Positions 24,521 through 33,444 of a stretch of 64,000 nucleotides of DNA are shown here, one piece after another. Made by a program: the position numbers and the translations under genes. This DNA comes from Rhizobium sp. (lineage in GTDB: Bacteria; Pseudomonadota; Alphaproteobacteria; Rhizobiales; Rhizobiaceae), in NCBI GenBank assembly GCA_029865885.1, contig JARXAK010000231.1, positions 1 through 64,000 on the forward strand, written 5' to 3'. Below the pieces are notes generated by a model, which saw only the letters and a list, made by a program, of their open reading frames with translations, had not been told where the DNA came from and ran no database searches. The stretch's first letter is position 1, and each line of letters starts with the position of its first letter.

Positions 24521-25471
24521 TCAGGACGCAACCATAGCCAGCTTGCTGGCCATGGGAATGCTTTCCATATGGGTGTCGATGAGGCAATCGACGAAGCGGC
24601 GCGCAAGCTTGAATTCGCTGGAGCTCGGCCCTGTCACCGCTGCGATGGCATGGACCTTTCGGGTGAGGTCCTGGCGCAGCACCCGCAGCCTGCCGGTTTC
24701 GACATGTGGCTGAGCGACGTGATCGGGCAGATAGCCGATATTGCGTCCCGACAGGATCAGGGTCATATGGGCGTGAGCGCCGTATCCGATGTCGCCACGG
24801 GTCGCAGCATTCCGGATCCGTTCGGGGTGGAAGTGCTCGAGATGGCCGCGATTGGCATAGACGGCGTTTTCGATCTGCTGGAGCGTGATGTCTGAATCGC
24901 GGATGTGAAACAGCGGATGCGCCCGGCCGCAATAGATCGCTGCCGTTTCCGGAAACAACGGTTCGAAGTTCAGTTGGCTGAAGTGATCGTCGGTCAGGCC
25001 GATGCCGACGTGAATGAGGCCGTCCGCCACATGGCCCGTCATCTGAAAACCCAGCATGACTTCCAGCTTGAAGCGCGCGTTCGGATAATACTCGGCCAGT
25101 CGGCTGATGGCTTCTGCAATGCGCGAACGCGGATTGTCGACGATGTGGTCCTGGACGCCGATGATCAGCTCATGTCCGGCGCTGTCGTTGAGATTGGACG
25201 CACGCTGCTTGAAGTTCTCGACCGAGGCGAACAGGTCCTTGGCGGCCTGATAGACGACCTCGCCTTCATGATAGAGTTTGAAGCCTTTCGGGCCGCGCTG
25301 GCAGAGCCGAACGCCGAGACGGATTTCCAGCGATTTCAGATATTCGCTCAGCATGGACTGTGAAAGGTTCAAGACTGACTGGGCAGCCGTGAAGCTGCCT
25401 TCCTCCACGATCGTGCAAAAGCATCGCAGCAACTTGAGGTCTACATCGTAGATCTGGGACAAATTCGACAT
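24521..25471 (-). CDS. LysR-family transcriptional regulator
   Basis: The 316-aa protein has the LysR winged HTH at residues 10-70 (LKLLRCFCTIVEEGSFTAAQSVLNLSQSMLSEYLKSLE) and a co-inducer-binding domain of the periplasmic-binding fold after about residue 95. It is divergent from the flavin-monooxygenase cluster with a 483-bp intergenic region, the usual layout in which a LysR activator controls the neighbouring catabolic operon and itself. The inducer is not predictable but may be the substrate of that pathway. Confidence 0.93.
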   Translation of the reverse strand: MSNLSQIYDVDLKLLRCFCTIVEEGSFTAAQSVLNLSQSMLSEYLKSLEIRLGVRLCQRGPKGFKLYHEGEVVYQAAKDLFASVENFKQRASNLNDSAGHELIIGVQDHIVDNPRSRIAEAISRLAEYYPNARFKLEVMLGFQMTGHVADGLIHVGIGLTDDHFSQLNFEPLFPETAAIYCGRAHPLFHIRDSDITLQQIENAVYANRGHLEHFHPERIRNAATRGDIGYGAHAHMTLILSGRNIGYLPDHVAQPHVETGRLRVLRQDLTRKVHAIAAVTGPSSSEFKLARRFVDCLIDTHMESIPMASKLAMVAS

Positions 25472-25954
25472 TGCAAACCAGTTCTGACTGTTTGAGCCGC
25501 CCTAGTAGGTTCCTCAGCAAAGATTGTGCCAACACAAGAAACGCATTTGCGATCTTTGATAAAAGTCAACTTTTCAAGGGCTTGGAATCCGTCGCACTCA
25601 GGGGCGATGCAAGTGAGCCGTTGCCGAACATGCGCGAACTGCTCATGTAAATGGCACGGCTTGACCCGAATGGTGCACCGCAACAGTTTTCGGGCACGGA
25701 ATGACAGCTTGCGCAGCTTTTTCGCCAAGACGGAAAGTTGCAGATGTCCCAGGGGAGTCGCTCCCGATTAGAGCAAGATACTATGATTGCAGGGAAACGG
25801 CGTGTTCGAAAAGCATCCATCCTGACCAATCAAAGCATCGAGCTTTGCCGATGGTCACTCATGCTGCACTGCGATTAACGTTCCTTCAACCCCTGTACCT
25901 GCGGGCAATCCTACGGCTGCGGCAGGTACGATGGATGCAAGGACACAGCGCAAA
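25472..25954. promoter_or_regulatory. Divergent control region between lysR and the flavin-monooxygenase cluster
   Basis: 483 bp without a supported gene. It should contain the promoters and LysR-binding sites for both directions. I could not single out one T-N11-A site with confidence, and no RNA motif was recognised in it. Confidence 0.45.
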
Positions 25955-27256
25955 ATGTCGAAGAGCTTTCACCTCGCCTGGTTCATGAATTTCTCCGTCG
26001 ATGACTGGAATGCTCCGTTTTCAGCCGGTGGAAAACCCTGGGACGGAAACTTTTATGTCGACATGGCGAAGGCCATGGAGCGTGCCTGTTTCGACTACAT
26101 CATGCTCGAAGACACGTTGATGATCTCGGAAGCCTATGGCCACAGCATGGAGGTCTACCTCAAGCATGCTCTGATGGGCCCGAAGAGCGATCCCATGCCG
26201 CTTGCGGCGCTGATCGCCAGCAAGACAAGCAATCTCGGCGTTGTCGCCACCATGTCGACCATGGCCTATCCGCCCTTCATGCTCGCCCGTCTCTGTGCGA
26301 CGGTCGACAGCATTTCCGGCGGGCGTTTCGGTTGGAATATCGTGACCAGCGGTGAAAATCTCGCCGCCCAGAACTTCGGCATGGACGAGCTGCCACCCCG
26401 CCAGGACCGCTATGACATGGCGGACGAATATGTCGAACTCTGCAAGCAGCTTTGGGGCAGCTGGGACCAGGATGCCGTCGTGCTCGATCGTGAGACCGGC
26501 ACCTATGCCGACTACCGCAAGGTCAGACCCATCAATTTCGTTGGCAAGTATTACAAATGCCGCGGGCCGCTGAATTGCGTGCCTGGCCCGCAGGGTCGCC
26601 CGACCTTCGTACAGGCGGGAGGCTCGCCACGTGGCCGCCAGTTTGCGGCTATGACCGCCGACAGCATTATTGCGGCCGCATCCGGCATCGAGGCGATGAA
26701 GGAATATCGTGATGATATTCGCGCCAGGGCGCGCGCCGGCGGGCGCGATCCGGACGAGGTGAAGGTATTCTTCATCGTCACCCCCGTCTTGGCGGAGACC
26801 GAAGCTGCCGCCAAGGCCAAGCTCGATGACTATATCAGTTCGCCCGAATACCAGGTGAAGACGCTGGCTTCCATCAGCTCGGTCACCGATATCGACTTCT
26901 CGCAATTCGAGCTTGACGAGGAACTGCCTCGGTTGACCACCAATGGCGAGCAGGGCTCGCTCGACGCCTTTGCGCAATGGGGGCGCGGCAAGACGCTGCG
27001 GCAGTTGATCAGCGACAGGGCGACGCGTGGTCTCGACGGTGTCGTGGGCACGCCTGACCAGGTTGCCAAACGGCTGGGCGAGGTGATGGAGGCCGTCGGT
27101 GGTGACGGTTTCCTGATCAGTTCCCCCTTCCAGAAAGTCAGCCGCCAGTATGTCACCGAGATCTGCGAAGGCCTCGTGCCGGCCCTGCAGCGCCGTGGCC
27201 TGACCCGCACGGCATACACAAAGCCGACGCTACGCGAGACCCTTCGCGAGTTCTAG
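25955..27256 (+). CDS. NtaA/SnaA/DmoA-type FMN-dependent monooxygenase, copy 1
   Basis: The 433-aa enzyme belongs to the bacterial luciferase-like superfamily, nitrilotriacetate-monooxygenase branch. Family landmarks are the N-terminal FHLAWFMNF, the RACFDYIMLED strand, GRFGWNIVTS, AQNFGMD, the YKCRGPLN segment and PTFVQAGGSPRG. These enzymes use FMNH2 delivered by a separate reductase plus O2. The start at 25955 aligns with the paralogue; an in-frame ATG at 25931 adds eight residues. It is roughly 85% identical by eye to the product of 27311-28615. The substrate is unknown; relatives attack aminopolycarboxylates, sulfides and heterocycles. Confidence 0.92.
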   Translation: MSKSFHLAWFMNFSVDDWNAPFSAGGKPWDGNFYVDMAKAMERACFDYIMLEDTLMISEAYGHSMEVYLKHALMGPKSDPMPLAALIASKTSNLGVVATMSTMAYPPFMLARLCATVDSISGGRFGWNIVTSGENLAAQNFGMDELPPRQDRYDMADEYVELCKQLWGSWDQDAVVLDRETGTYADYRKVRPINFVGKYYKCRGPLNCVPGPQGRPTFVQAGGSPRGRQFAAMTADSIIAAASGIEAMKEYRDDIRARARAGGRDPDEVKVFFIVTPVLAETEAAAKAKLDDYISSPEYQVKTLASISSVTDIDFSQFELDEELPRLTTNGEQGSLDAFAQWGRGKTLRQLISDRATRGLDGVVGTPDQVAKRLGEVMEAVGGDGFLISSPFQKVSRQYVTEICEGLVPALQRRGLTRTAYTKPTLRETLREF

Positions 27257-27310
27257 GAGCCCGCGCTGGAGACGAATGACCGATCTGCATCAGACAAGGG
27301 GACACCAGAC

Positions 27311-28615
27311 ATGCCAAAGCGCTTTCATCTTGGTTGGTTCATGAACTTCGCCGTCAGCGAGTGGAACCATCCCTTTGGCGCCGGGGGGCGGCCATGGGAC
27401 GGGAACTTCTACATCGACATGGCAAAGGCGATGGAGCGCGCCTGTTTCGACTATATCATGCTCGAAGACACCCTGATGATTTCGGAGGCCTATGGCCACA
27501 GCACCGAGGCCTATCTGAAGCATGCGATCATGGGCCCGAAGGCGGATCCCGCACCGATGGCGGCCTTGATCGGCGCCAACACCAAGCATCTTGGTGTCGT
27601 CGCGACCATGTCGACCATGGCCTATCCGCCCTTCATGCTCGCCCGTTTGTGTTCGACGCTCGACAGCATTTCCGGCGGACGCTTTGGTTGGAATATCGTG
27701 ACCAGCGGCGAGAATCTCGCCGCCCAGAACTTCGGCATGGACGAGCTGCCACCCCGCCAGGACCGCTATGACATGGCGGACGAATATGTCGAGCTCTGCA
27801 AGCAGCTCTGGGGCAGCTGGGATCAGGATGCCGTCGTACTTGATCGCGAGACCGGCACCTATGCCGATTTCACCAAGGTGCGGCCCATCGATTTCGTCGG
27901 CAAATACTACAAGTGCCGCGGGCCGTTGAACTGCGTGCCTGGCCCGCAGGGGCGTCCGACCTTCGTACAGGCGGGGGGCTCGCCGCGCGGGCGCCAGTTT
28001 GCGGCAATGACCGCCGACAGCATCATCGCACCCTCGTCAGGTGTGGATGGCATCAAGGCCTATCGGGACGACGTTCGCGCCCGCGCGCGCGCCGGCGGTC
28101 GTGATCCTGACGAGATCAAGGTTCTGTTCGTCATTGCCCCCGTGCTTGGGGAAACAGAGGCGGAAGCGCATGCAAAGTTCAACCGGATATCGGCGCATCC
28201 CGATTACATCGAGAAAGTCCTCGCCTCGATCAGTTCGATCACCGATATCGATTTCTCGCAGTTCGACCTGGACGCCGAACTGCCGCACCTGACCACCAAT
28301 GGCGAACAGGGGTCACTCGATGCCTTTGCGCAATGGGGCAGCGGCAAGACTTTGCGCCAGATCTGCATGGAGCAGGTGTCGCGCGGAATCGACGGGCTCG
28401 TCGGTACGCCCGATCAGGTTGCCGACCGTCTCGGGGAGATCATGGAGGAGGTGGGTGGCGACGGCTTCCTCATCACGCGCCCCTTCACGACGACGATCAG
28501 CCGCCAATACATCCTCGAAATCTGCGAGGGCCTTGTGCCGGCACTGCAGCGCCGCGGGCTCACTCGGACCGAATACACCAAGTCGACCCTGCGCGAAACG
28601 CTGCGGGAATTCTGA
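27311..28615 (+). CDS. NtaA/SnaA/DmoA-type FMN-dependent monooxygenase, copy 2
   Basis: A 434-aa paralogue of the upstream gene, 54 bp away, with AAGGGG before the ATG. The two share long identical stretches of DNA, for example around AACTTCGGCATGGACGAGCT (about 26371 and 27728), so duplication is recent or gene conversion is continuing. Differences concentrate between residues 235 and 300 and in the segment before the C-terminus, which could alter substrate choice. They might form a heteromeric enzyme or act on successive substrates. The flavin reductase follows 75 bp downstream. Confidence 0.92.
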   Translation: MPKRFHLGWFMNFAVSEWNHPFGAGGRPWDGNFYIDMAKAMERACFDYIMLEDTLMISEAYGHSTEAYLKHAIMGPKADPAPMAALIGANTKHLGVVATMSTMAYPPFMLARLCSTLDSISGGRFGWNIVTSGENLAAQNFGMDELPPRQDRYDMADEYVELCKQLWGSWDQDAVVLDRETGTYADFTKVRPIDFVGKYYKCRGPLNCVPGPQGRPTFVQAGGSPRGRQFAAMTADSIIAPSSGVDGIKAYRDDVRARARAGGRDPDEIKVLFVIAPVLGETEAEAHAKFNRISAHPDYIEKVLASISSITDIDFSQFDLDAELPHLTTNGEQGSLDAFAQWGSGKTLRQICMEQVSRGIDGLVGTPDQVADRLGEIMEEVGGDGFLITRPFTTTISRQYILEICEGLVPALQRRGLTRTEYTKSTLRETLREF

Positions 28616-28690
28616 TCACGCCGTGCTGCCGCGACCATGGGTCGGGTCACAGGAGCCGACCAAGAGCCAACATCCGAAAAGAGGTCCCCG

Positions 28691-29251
28691 ATGACACAAG
28701 CAATCGATGAGATCATCTCCCAGACGACAGGGCCCGATGGCGGCTTGACATCGCGGCCACCCGTCGAAGCGCAGGACTATCGGAACGCGATGGCCAAGCT
28801 CGCGGCGGCGGTGAACATCATCACCAGCACCGGCGAGGACGGATGGTGTGGCTTTACCGCCTCCGCAGTGTCGAGCGTCACGGACAGCCCGCCGACATTG
28901 CTTGTCTGCATCAAGCGCACAGTCCAGGCCCATGGGACGATTGCAGCGTCGGGCGTCCTTTGCGTCAACACGGTCGCCGGACCGCAGGAGGGGCTTGCGA
29001 TGACTTTCGCCGGATCGGGCGGAAACAAGGATATGGCACAGCGTTTCGCCGGCGGAGATTGGACCCAGCTCGTAACCGGCGCGCCTGTATTGACCGGTGC
29101 CATCGTCAATTTCGATTGCCGCGTGGTCAGCGTCAGCACAATCGGCACGCATGATGTCTTTTTCTGCGAGGTTTTGGCCGTGGATGGCCATGACGCCGGG
29201 GAAAGCGAGGCTCTCGTCTATTTCGATCGGAAATTTCACGCCGTCGCCTGA
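28691..29251 (+). CDS. Flavin reductase family protein (NtaB/RutF-like)
   Basis: A 186-aa split-barrel NAD(P)H:FMN reductase. The conserved core runs from FRNAM-like DYRNAMAKLAAAVNIITS through GFTASAVSSVTDSPPTLLVCIKR and CVNTV, and ends with the GTHDVFFCEV strand. It supplies FMNH2 to the neighbouring monooxygenases as NtaB does for NtaA. I choose ATG 28691, preceded by GAGGTC; the upstream frame from 28637 has no ribosome-binding site. The next gene begins 54 bp later. Confidence 0.9.
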   Translation: MTQAIDEIISQTTGPDGGLTSRPPVEAQDYRNAMAKLAAAVNIITSTGEDGWCGFTASAVSSVTDSPPTLLVCIKRTVQAHGTIAASGVLCVNTVAGPQEGLAMTFAGSGGNKDMAQRFAGGDWTQLVTGAPVLTGAIVNFDCRVVSVSTIGTHDVFFCEVLAVDGHDAGESEALVYFDRKFHAVA

Positions 29252-29305
29252 AGGTCGTCGGGCGCGGCTTCAAGCAAAACGCATGGCGGAAGATAGGAGA
29301 CAGCA

Positions 29306-30016
29306 GTGAACATCATGACCCCGGAATTCCAGAGGACGAAGACGCTGCCGTTTGGGACCGTTGCGAGTGCAGCCGAGATCATAGAGGAGGCTCGACAGGG
29401 GCGGATGTTCATCCTCGTTGATGACGAAGATCGCGAAAACGAGGGCGACATCATCATCCCCGCCTGTTTCGCCGACGCCGACGTCATCAACTTCATGGCA
29501 CGGAACGCCTGCGGCCTCATCTGCCTCGCGATCACGCGTGAACGCGCAGAAGCCCTGGCATTGCCGCCAATGGCACCTGTTACGAGCGCGCCGTTGAAGA
29601 CGGCCTTCACCGTCTCCATTGAAGCCCGCGACGGCGTGACCACGGGGATATCATCACATGACAGGGCGCGCACGGTCGCTGTCGCCATTGACCCCGATGC
29701 TGGGCCGACCGATCTGGTAATGCCGGGGCATGTCTTTCCGATTGTGGCGCGCGATGGCGGAACGATCGTGAGAGCGGGACACACCGAAGCGGCAGTGGAT
29801 GTCGCCCGTCTCGCCGGGCTGCCGCCATCCGGTGTCATCTGCGAGGTCATGAACGAGGACGGGACCATGGCACGCCTGCCGGACCTGATGGCCTTTGCCA
29901 GACGTCATGGGATGAAGGTCGGCACCATCGCCGATCTGATCGCCCACCGCTTCGCCATCGGCGATCACCCCTTGCCCGATACAGGCACGGCCACTCGTCA
30001 TGCTGCATTGCGGTGA
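29306..30016 (+). CDS. ribB: 3,4-dihydroxy-2-butanone 4-phosphate synthase (RibB-like)
   Basis: RibB converts ribulose 5-phosphate to the four-carbon precursor of riboflavin. The 236-aa single-domain protein has the metal-binding DDEDRENEGD (residues 38-47), the substrate loop with TTGISSHDR, RAGHTEAAVD and GVICEVMNEDG, all complete, so it should be active. The start is GTG 29306 with AGGAGA upstream. No GTP cyclohydrolase II domain is fused. Its placement inside a cluster of FMN-using enzymes, away from other rib genes in view, suggests a dedicated boost of flavin supply. It overlaps the coding start region of the next gene. Confidence 0.92.
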   Translation: MNIMTPEFQRTKTLPFGTVASAAEIIEEARQGRMFILVDDEDRENEGDIIIPACFADADVINFMARNACGLICLAITRERAEALALPPMAPVTSAPLKTAFTVSIEARDGVTTGISSHDRARTVAVAIDPDAGPTDLVMPGHVFPIVARDGGTIVRAGHTEAAVDVARLAGLPPSGVICEVMNEDGTMARLPDLMAFARRHGMKVGTIADLIAHRFAIGDHPLPDTGTATRHAALR

Positions 30017-30035
30017 CATCGCTGGCACCTCCAAG

Positions 30036-31103
30036 ATGAGGATGCGGCTCTCCGTTCTCGATCAATCACTGGTCTGTGCCGGACAGATGTCGGCGCAAGC
30101 AATTCGGGACAGCGTGGCGCTTGCCCGCGCTTGCGAGGGCTTCGGCTATCGCCGCTATTGGGTTTCAGAACATCACGGCAATAGTGCCATGGCGGGATCC
30201 GCGCCGGAAGTCCTGCTTGGTGCACTGGCCATTGCGACGCGCACGATGAGGATCGGCAGTGCCGGCGTTATGTTGCCGCACTACGCTCCGTTGAAAGTCG
30301 CCGAGCAGTTCCGCGTGCTTGAAGCGCTCGCCCCGGGGCGAATCGATCTCGGGCTTGGTCGCGGTCCCGGCGCCGATCGTCAGACGGCCTATGCCTTGAG
30401 GCCCGATGCTCTCGATAATCCCGTCTCCATGTCTGCGATGGACAGTTTTCCCGCCAATGTCGAGGACACACTTGCTTTGGTTCGGGGCGAGCCACTCGGC
30501 GATGACCATGTCTTCGCCGGGGTTTTCGCCCAACCCCAGGGGCCAACGGCACCCCAGCCCTGGATTGTCGGGTCAGGCAAGTATTCGGCACGTCTTGCAG
30601 GGCATCTCGGTCTGCCCTTTTGCCACGCACATTTTTTTGGCAACGACAGCGAAGCCGGCCAGGCGATCGGCGCCTATCGCGCAGGCTTTCGCGCCTCGTC
30701 GACCCTGACAGAACCCCTTGTCGGCCTGTGCCTCATTGCGATGGCAGCGCCAACCAGTGCCGAGGCCGAGCGCCTTTTCCTCTCCTATGTCCCCTGGCGT
30801 CTCTCGAGAGATGCGGGACGCATGGTGCCGTTGCAGCCGCCCGAACAGGCGGTCGCAGCGGCTGTCGGCCTTGATCGGGACACGATCCAGCGTCTGCGCA
30901 AAACGGCGGTGTTCGGAACCCCTGACGAGGTCTTCGCCAGGATTGCCGGGCTCAAGACCGGTTACGAAATAGACGAGATGGTGATCCTCGCGCCGGCATA
31001 TGAGCTCTCTGATCGCATTGCCTCCTACGACCTGATTGCGGGGATCAATCAAACACAGACAACAGATGGCCGACCGGATCGGGCGTCCGAATTCTGGTTA
31101 TGA
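30036..31103 (+). CDS. Luciferase-like monooxygenase, MsnO8-type
   Basis: The 355-aa flavin-dependent enzyme belongs to a different subgroup from the NtaA-type neighbours: it opens with LSVLDQSLVCAGQ, then YWVSEHHGN, MRIGSAGVMLPHYAPLKVAEQFRVLEAL and RIDLGLGRGPG. This is the MsnO8/YhbW-like group, often of unknown substrate. The best start is ATG 30036 or 30042; the longer frame from 30000 overlaps ribB and is less likely. Co-location with two reductases suggests one of them serves this enzyme. Confidence 0.87.
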   Translation: MRMRLSVLDQSLVCAGQMSAQAIRDSVALARACEGFGYRRYWVSEHHGNSAMAGSAPEVLLGALAIATRTMRIGSAGVMLPHYAPLKVAEQFRVLEALAPGRIDLGLGRGPGADRQTAYALRPDALDNPVSMSAMDSFPANVEDTLALVRGEPLGDDHVFAGVFAQPQGPTAPQPWIVGSGKYSARLAGHLGLPFCHAHFFGNDSEAGQAIGAYRAGFRASSTLTEPLVGLCLIAMAAPTSAEAERLFLSYVPWRLSRDAGRMVPLQPPEQAVAAAVGLDRDTIQRLRKTAVFGTPDEVFARIAGLKTGYEIDEMVILAPAYELSDRIASYDLIAGINQTQTTDGRPDRASEFWL

Positions 31104-31131
31104 CCGTCCACAAACCATCGGAGACTTCGCG

Positions 31132-31671
31132 ATGAAAGAGATCGGCGCCATTCCACCCGCAATTCCCGAGCTGCCGACCATTGATCAAGGCACTTTCTGG
31201 CGCACCCTTGGCACACGCGCCACTGGGATGACGATCGTCACAGCCAGGAGCGACGAGGGACCTGTCGGATTTCTCGGCCTGTCTGCGACACACGTGGCGG
31301 CCGACCCGGCAACCATGATGGTCTCCATCGATCGCAAAACCAGCGCGCTCGCAGGCGTGCTGTCTCAGAGACACTTTGCAGTCAACTTTCTCGATGCAGC
31401 CGCGGCTCATGTCGCGACAGCGTTCGGAGGTAAGTCCGGACTGCAGAACGCCGACCGTTTCGTCGACGACGAATGGGCGACACTTGCAACCGGCGCCCCG
31501 GTCTATTGTCAGGCTCTTGGCGTCTTCGATTGTCTCGTGGAGACCGTTGTTGAGCACGGCAACGTGTCCATCGTTATAGGCAGGGTGGTTGCGGCCTCCT
31601 CCCGCGCTGATGGCGAACCCCTCCTTTTTTTCCGCGGCAAGACGATCGAGGGCCTGCATAAGCCAGATTGA
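31132..31671 (+). CDS. Flavin reductase family protein, second copy
   Basis: A 179-aa split-barrel flavin reductase, divergent in sequence from the one at 28691. Core: FWRTLGTRATGMTIVTAR, GFLGLSATHVAADPATMMVSIDRKTS, FAVNFLD, and DCLVETVVEHGNVSIVIGRV. Start ATG 31132 has GGAG upstream; the longer frame from 31036 overlaps the preceding gene and has no such signal. Having two reductases for four oxygenases suggests two enzyme pairs or two flavins (FMN and FAD). It is the last gene before a 397-bp gap. Confidence 0.88.
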   Translation: MKEIGAIPPAIPELPTIDQGTFWRTLGTRATGMTIVTARSDEGPVGFLGLSATHVAADPATMMVSIDRKTSALAGVLSQRHFAVNFLDAAAAHVATAFGGKSGLQNADRFVDDEWATLATGAPVYCQALGVFDCLVETVVEHGNVSIVIGRVVAASSRADGEPLLFFRGKTIEGLHKPD

Positions 31672-32068
31672 TCAGTTGGACGGCCGCCGGACAGATTGTC
31701 CGTGTCAAAGGCAGCTCCGCGCGGACTGCCGTGAACGACGTCCGTTGCAGAACTTGCTGCGGCATCAGCAAAGCACTGTCGATGTATTTTATTTCTATTT
31801 GCGGGCGTTCTGGAAGGGGCGATGCAATCCTGCATGCTGTGACTCTGCAAATTCTGGCAATGACGGTCCAATTGCGCGCTGTTCTTTGATTAAAAAAACA
31901 TCACCGCGATGCAATAAGATGCGCCAAAAGCTTCGGTTCAGCCGGAGTTCATTTTCAGTTTTCGCCATGTTTATCAGCAGGAAACGTCGCTACGGTCCTC
32001 ATACTGCGATGCAGCAAAGCAACATCCTCAAGGGAGGCAGGTAGCGGCTGCGAAGGAGAGCGCGTTTC
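31672..32068. promoter_or_regulatory. 397-bp gap, probably a second promoter region of the cluster
   Basis: No supported gene. The right half is AT-richer, with a T/A-rich run around 31780-31800 and 31880-31900. It ends with AAGGAG, the ribosome-binding site of the third monooxygenase. It likely starts a second transcript for the monooxygenase, ABC and cupin genes. I found no convincing operator. Confidence 0.4.
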
Positions 32069-33382
32069 ATGCCAGCGAATATGTTTCATCTTGGATGGTT
32101 TCTGCAGGGCTCAAGCATTGGTGGCTGGGGAGACAAATGGTCTGGAAATATCGCTAGCGACTGGATGTATCCGGGCGCCTATCTCGACCTCGCTCGCGCA
32201 ATGGAGCGCGCATGTTTTGACTATATCCTCATTGAGGACTCAATCTATGTTGGACAGAATTGGCAGGACTCGCGCGAGATTTTCCTGACCAATGGCATCA
32301 GTGTTCCGCGCCAGGAACCCTCTGTCGTTGCAACGTTGATGGCGGCTGCGACCACACGGCTTGGCATCGTTCCCACTTTGTCGACCTTTGCCTATCACCC
32401 TTATCTCACCTCGCGGATCGTCGGCACGCTCGACCAGATTTCGCTCGGGCGTGGCGGCTGGAACGTGGTGACCGGGAGCTCCGACCTGTCGGCTCAGAAC
32501 TTCGGAATGGACAAGCTCGCAGACCATGATGAGCGTTATGTCATGGCCGAAGAATACATGCAGATCTGTCAGGGGCTCTGGGGCTCCTGGGAGCCGGGCG
32601 CGATTGTCGGTGACCGTGAAACCGGGGTGCTCATCGACCACAACAAGGTCCACACGATCGATTACAAGGGCAAGTACTACGCGTCGCGCGGTCCGCTGAA
32701 TTCCGGCCCGCTTCCGCAGGGACAGCCTGTTATCGCTCAGGCCGGCGGGTCCAAAAGCGGCAAGGGATTTGCCGCCCGTTATGCCGACACCATTGTCGCG
32801 GCGCCGAAGGGCGTGGAAGCGATGAAACAGTACCGCAATGATGTCCGCACGGAGATGGCTGCCATCGGACGCGATCCGGACAAATGCAAGGTCCTCTTCC
32901 TCGTCCAGCCGATTGTGACGGAGACGATGACGGAAGCTGCCGAACGCATTGCCGAACGCAAGGCGGCATCCGAGAAATACATCGACCAGCGTCTGGCGCG
33001 CTTCGGCTGGAGCACCAATCTCGACCTCTCTGGCTGTGATCTCGACGCGCCGATCGGCGAACTTACCACCAACGGCCACCAGTCCAGCCTGGCCCAGTTT
33101 CTTGCGCGCTCATCCGGCAAGACACTGCGTGAGGCGATTATCGAGCATACCACCAGCGGCTATTGCGTCGACATGGTCGGCACGCCCGAAAGCATTGCGA
33201 GCCAGATGGCGGAGGTGATGGAGGAGGTCGGAGGCGACGGTTTTCTCATCGAGCAGCCAAACGTCAATCGGCGCACGATCGCCTCGATCACCGATGGCCT
33301 CGTCCCCGTCTTGCAGCATCGCGGACTGACACGAAAAGCCTACGCGCATGAGCAGCTGCGCGACAATCTTCTGGATTTTTAG
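32069..33382 (+). CDS. NtaA-type FMN-dependent monooxygenase, third copy
   Basis: The 437-aa member of the same family as the pair at 25955-28615 is only about half identical to them. Shared landmarks are FHLGWFLQG, RACFDYILIED, GRGGWNVVTGSSDLSAQNFGMD and YYASRGPLNSGPLPQGQP. AAGGAG lies 8-13 nt before the ATG. The distinct N-terminus (GSSIGGWGDKWSGN) suggests a different substrate pocket. It directly precedes the ABC transporter genes, so it may act first on the imported compound. Confidence 0.92.
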   Translation: MPANMFHLGWFLQGSSIGGWGDKWSGNIASDWMYPGAYLDLARAMERACFDYILIEDSIYVGQNWQDSREIFLTNGISVPRQEPSVVATLMAAATTRLGIVPTLSTFAYHPYLTSRIVGTLDQISLGRGGWNVVTGSSDLSAQNFGMDKLADHDERYVMAEEYMQICQGLWGSWEPGAIVGDRETGVLIDHNKVHTIDYKGKYYASRGPLNSGPLPQGQPVIAQAGGSKSGKGFAARYADTIVAAPKGVEAMKQYRNDVRTEMAAIGRDPDKCKVLFLVQPIVTETMTEAAERIAERKAASEKYIDQRLARFGWSTNLDLSGCDLDAPIGELTTNGHQSSLAQFLARSSGKTLREAIIEHTTSGYCVDMVGTPESIASQMAEVMEEVGGDGFLIEQPNVNRRTIASITDGLVPVLQHRGLTRKAYAHEQLRDNLLDF

Positions 33383-33444
33383 CATCGCAGACACGGCACG
33401 ATCCGACATCGCCTTCTCCATCTTCACTTCCAGGGAGTTCTCTC

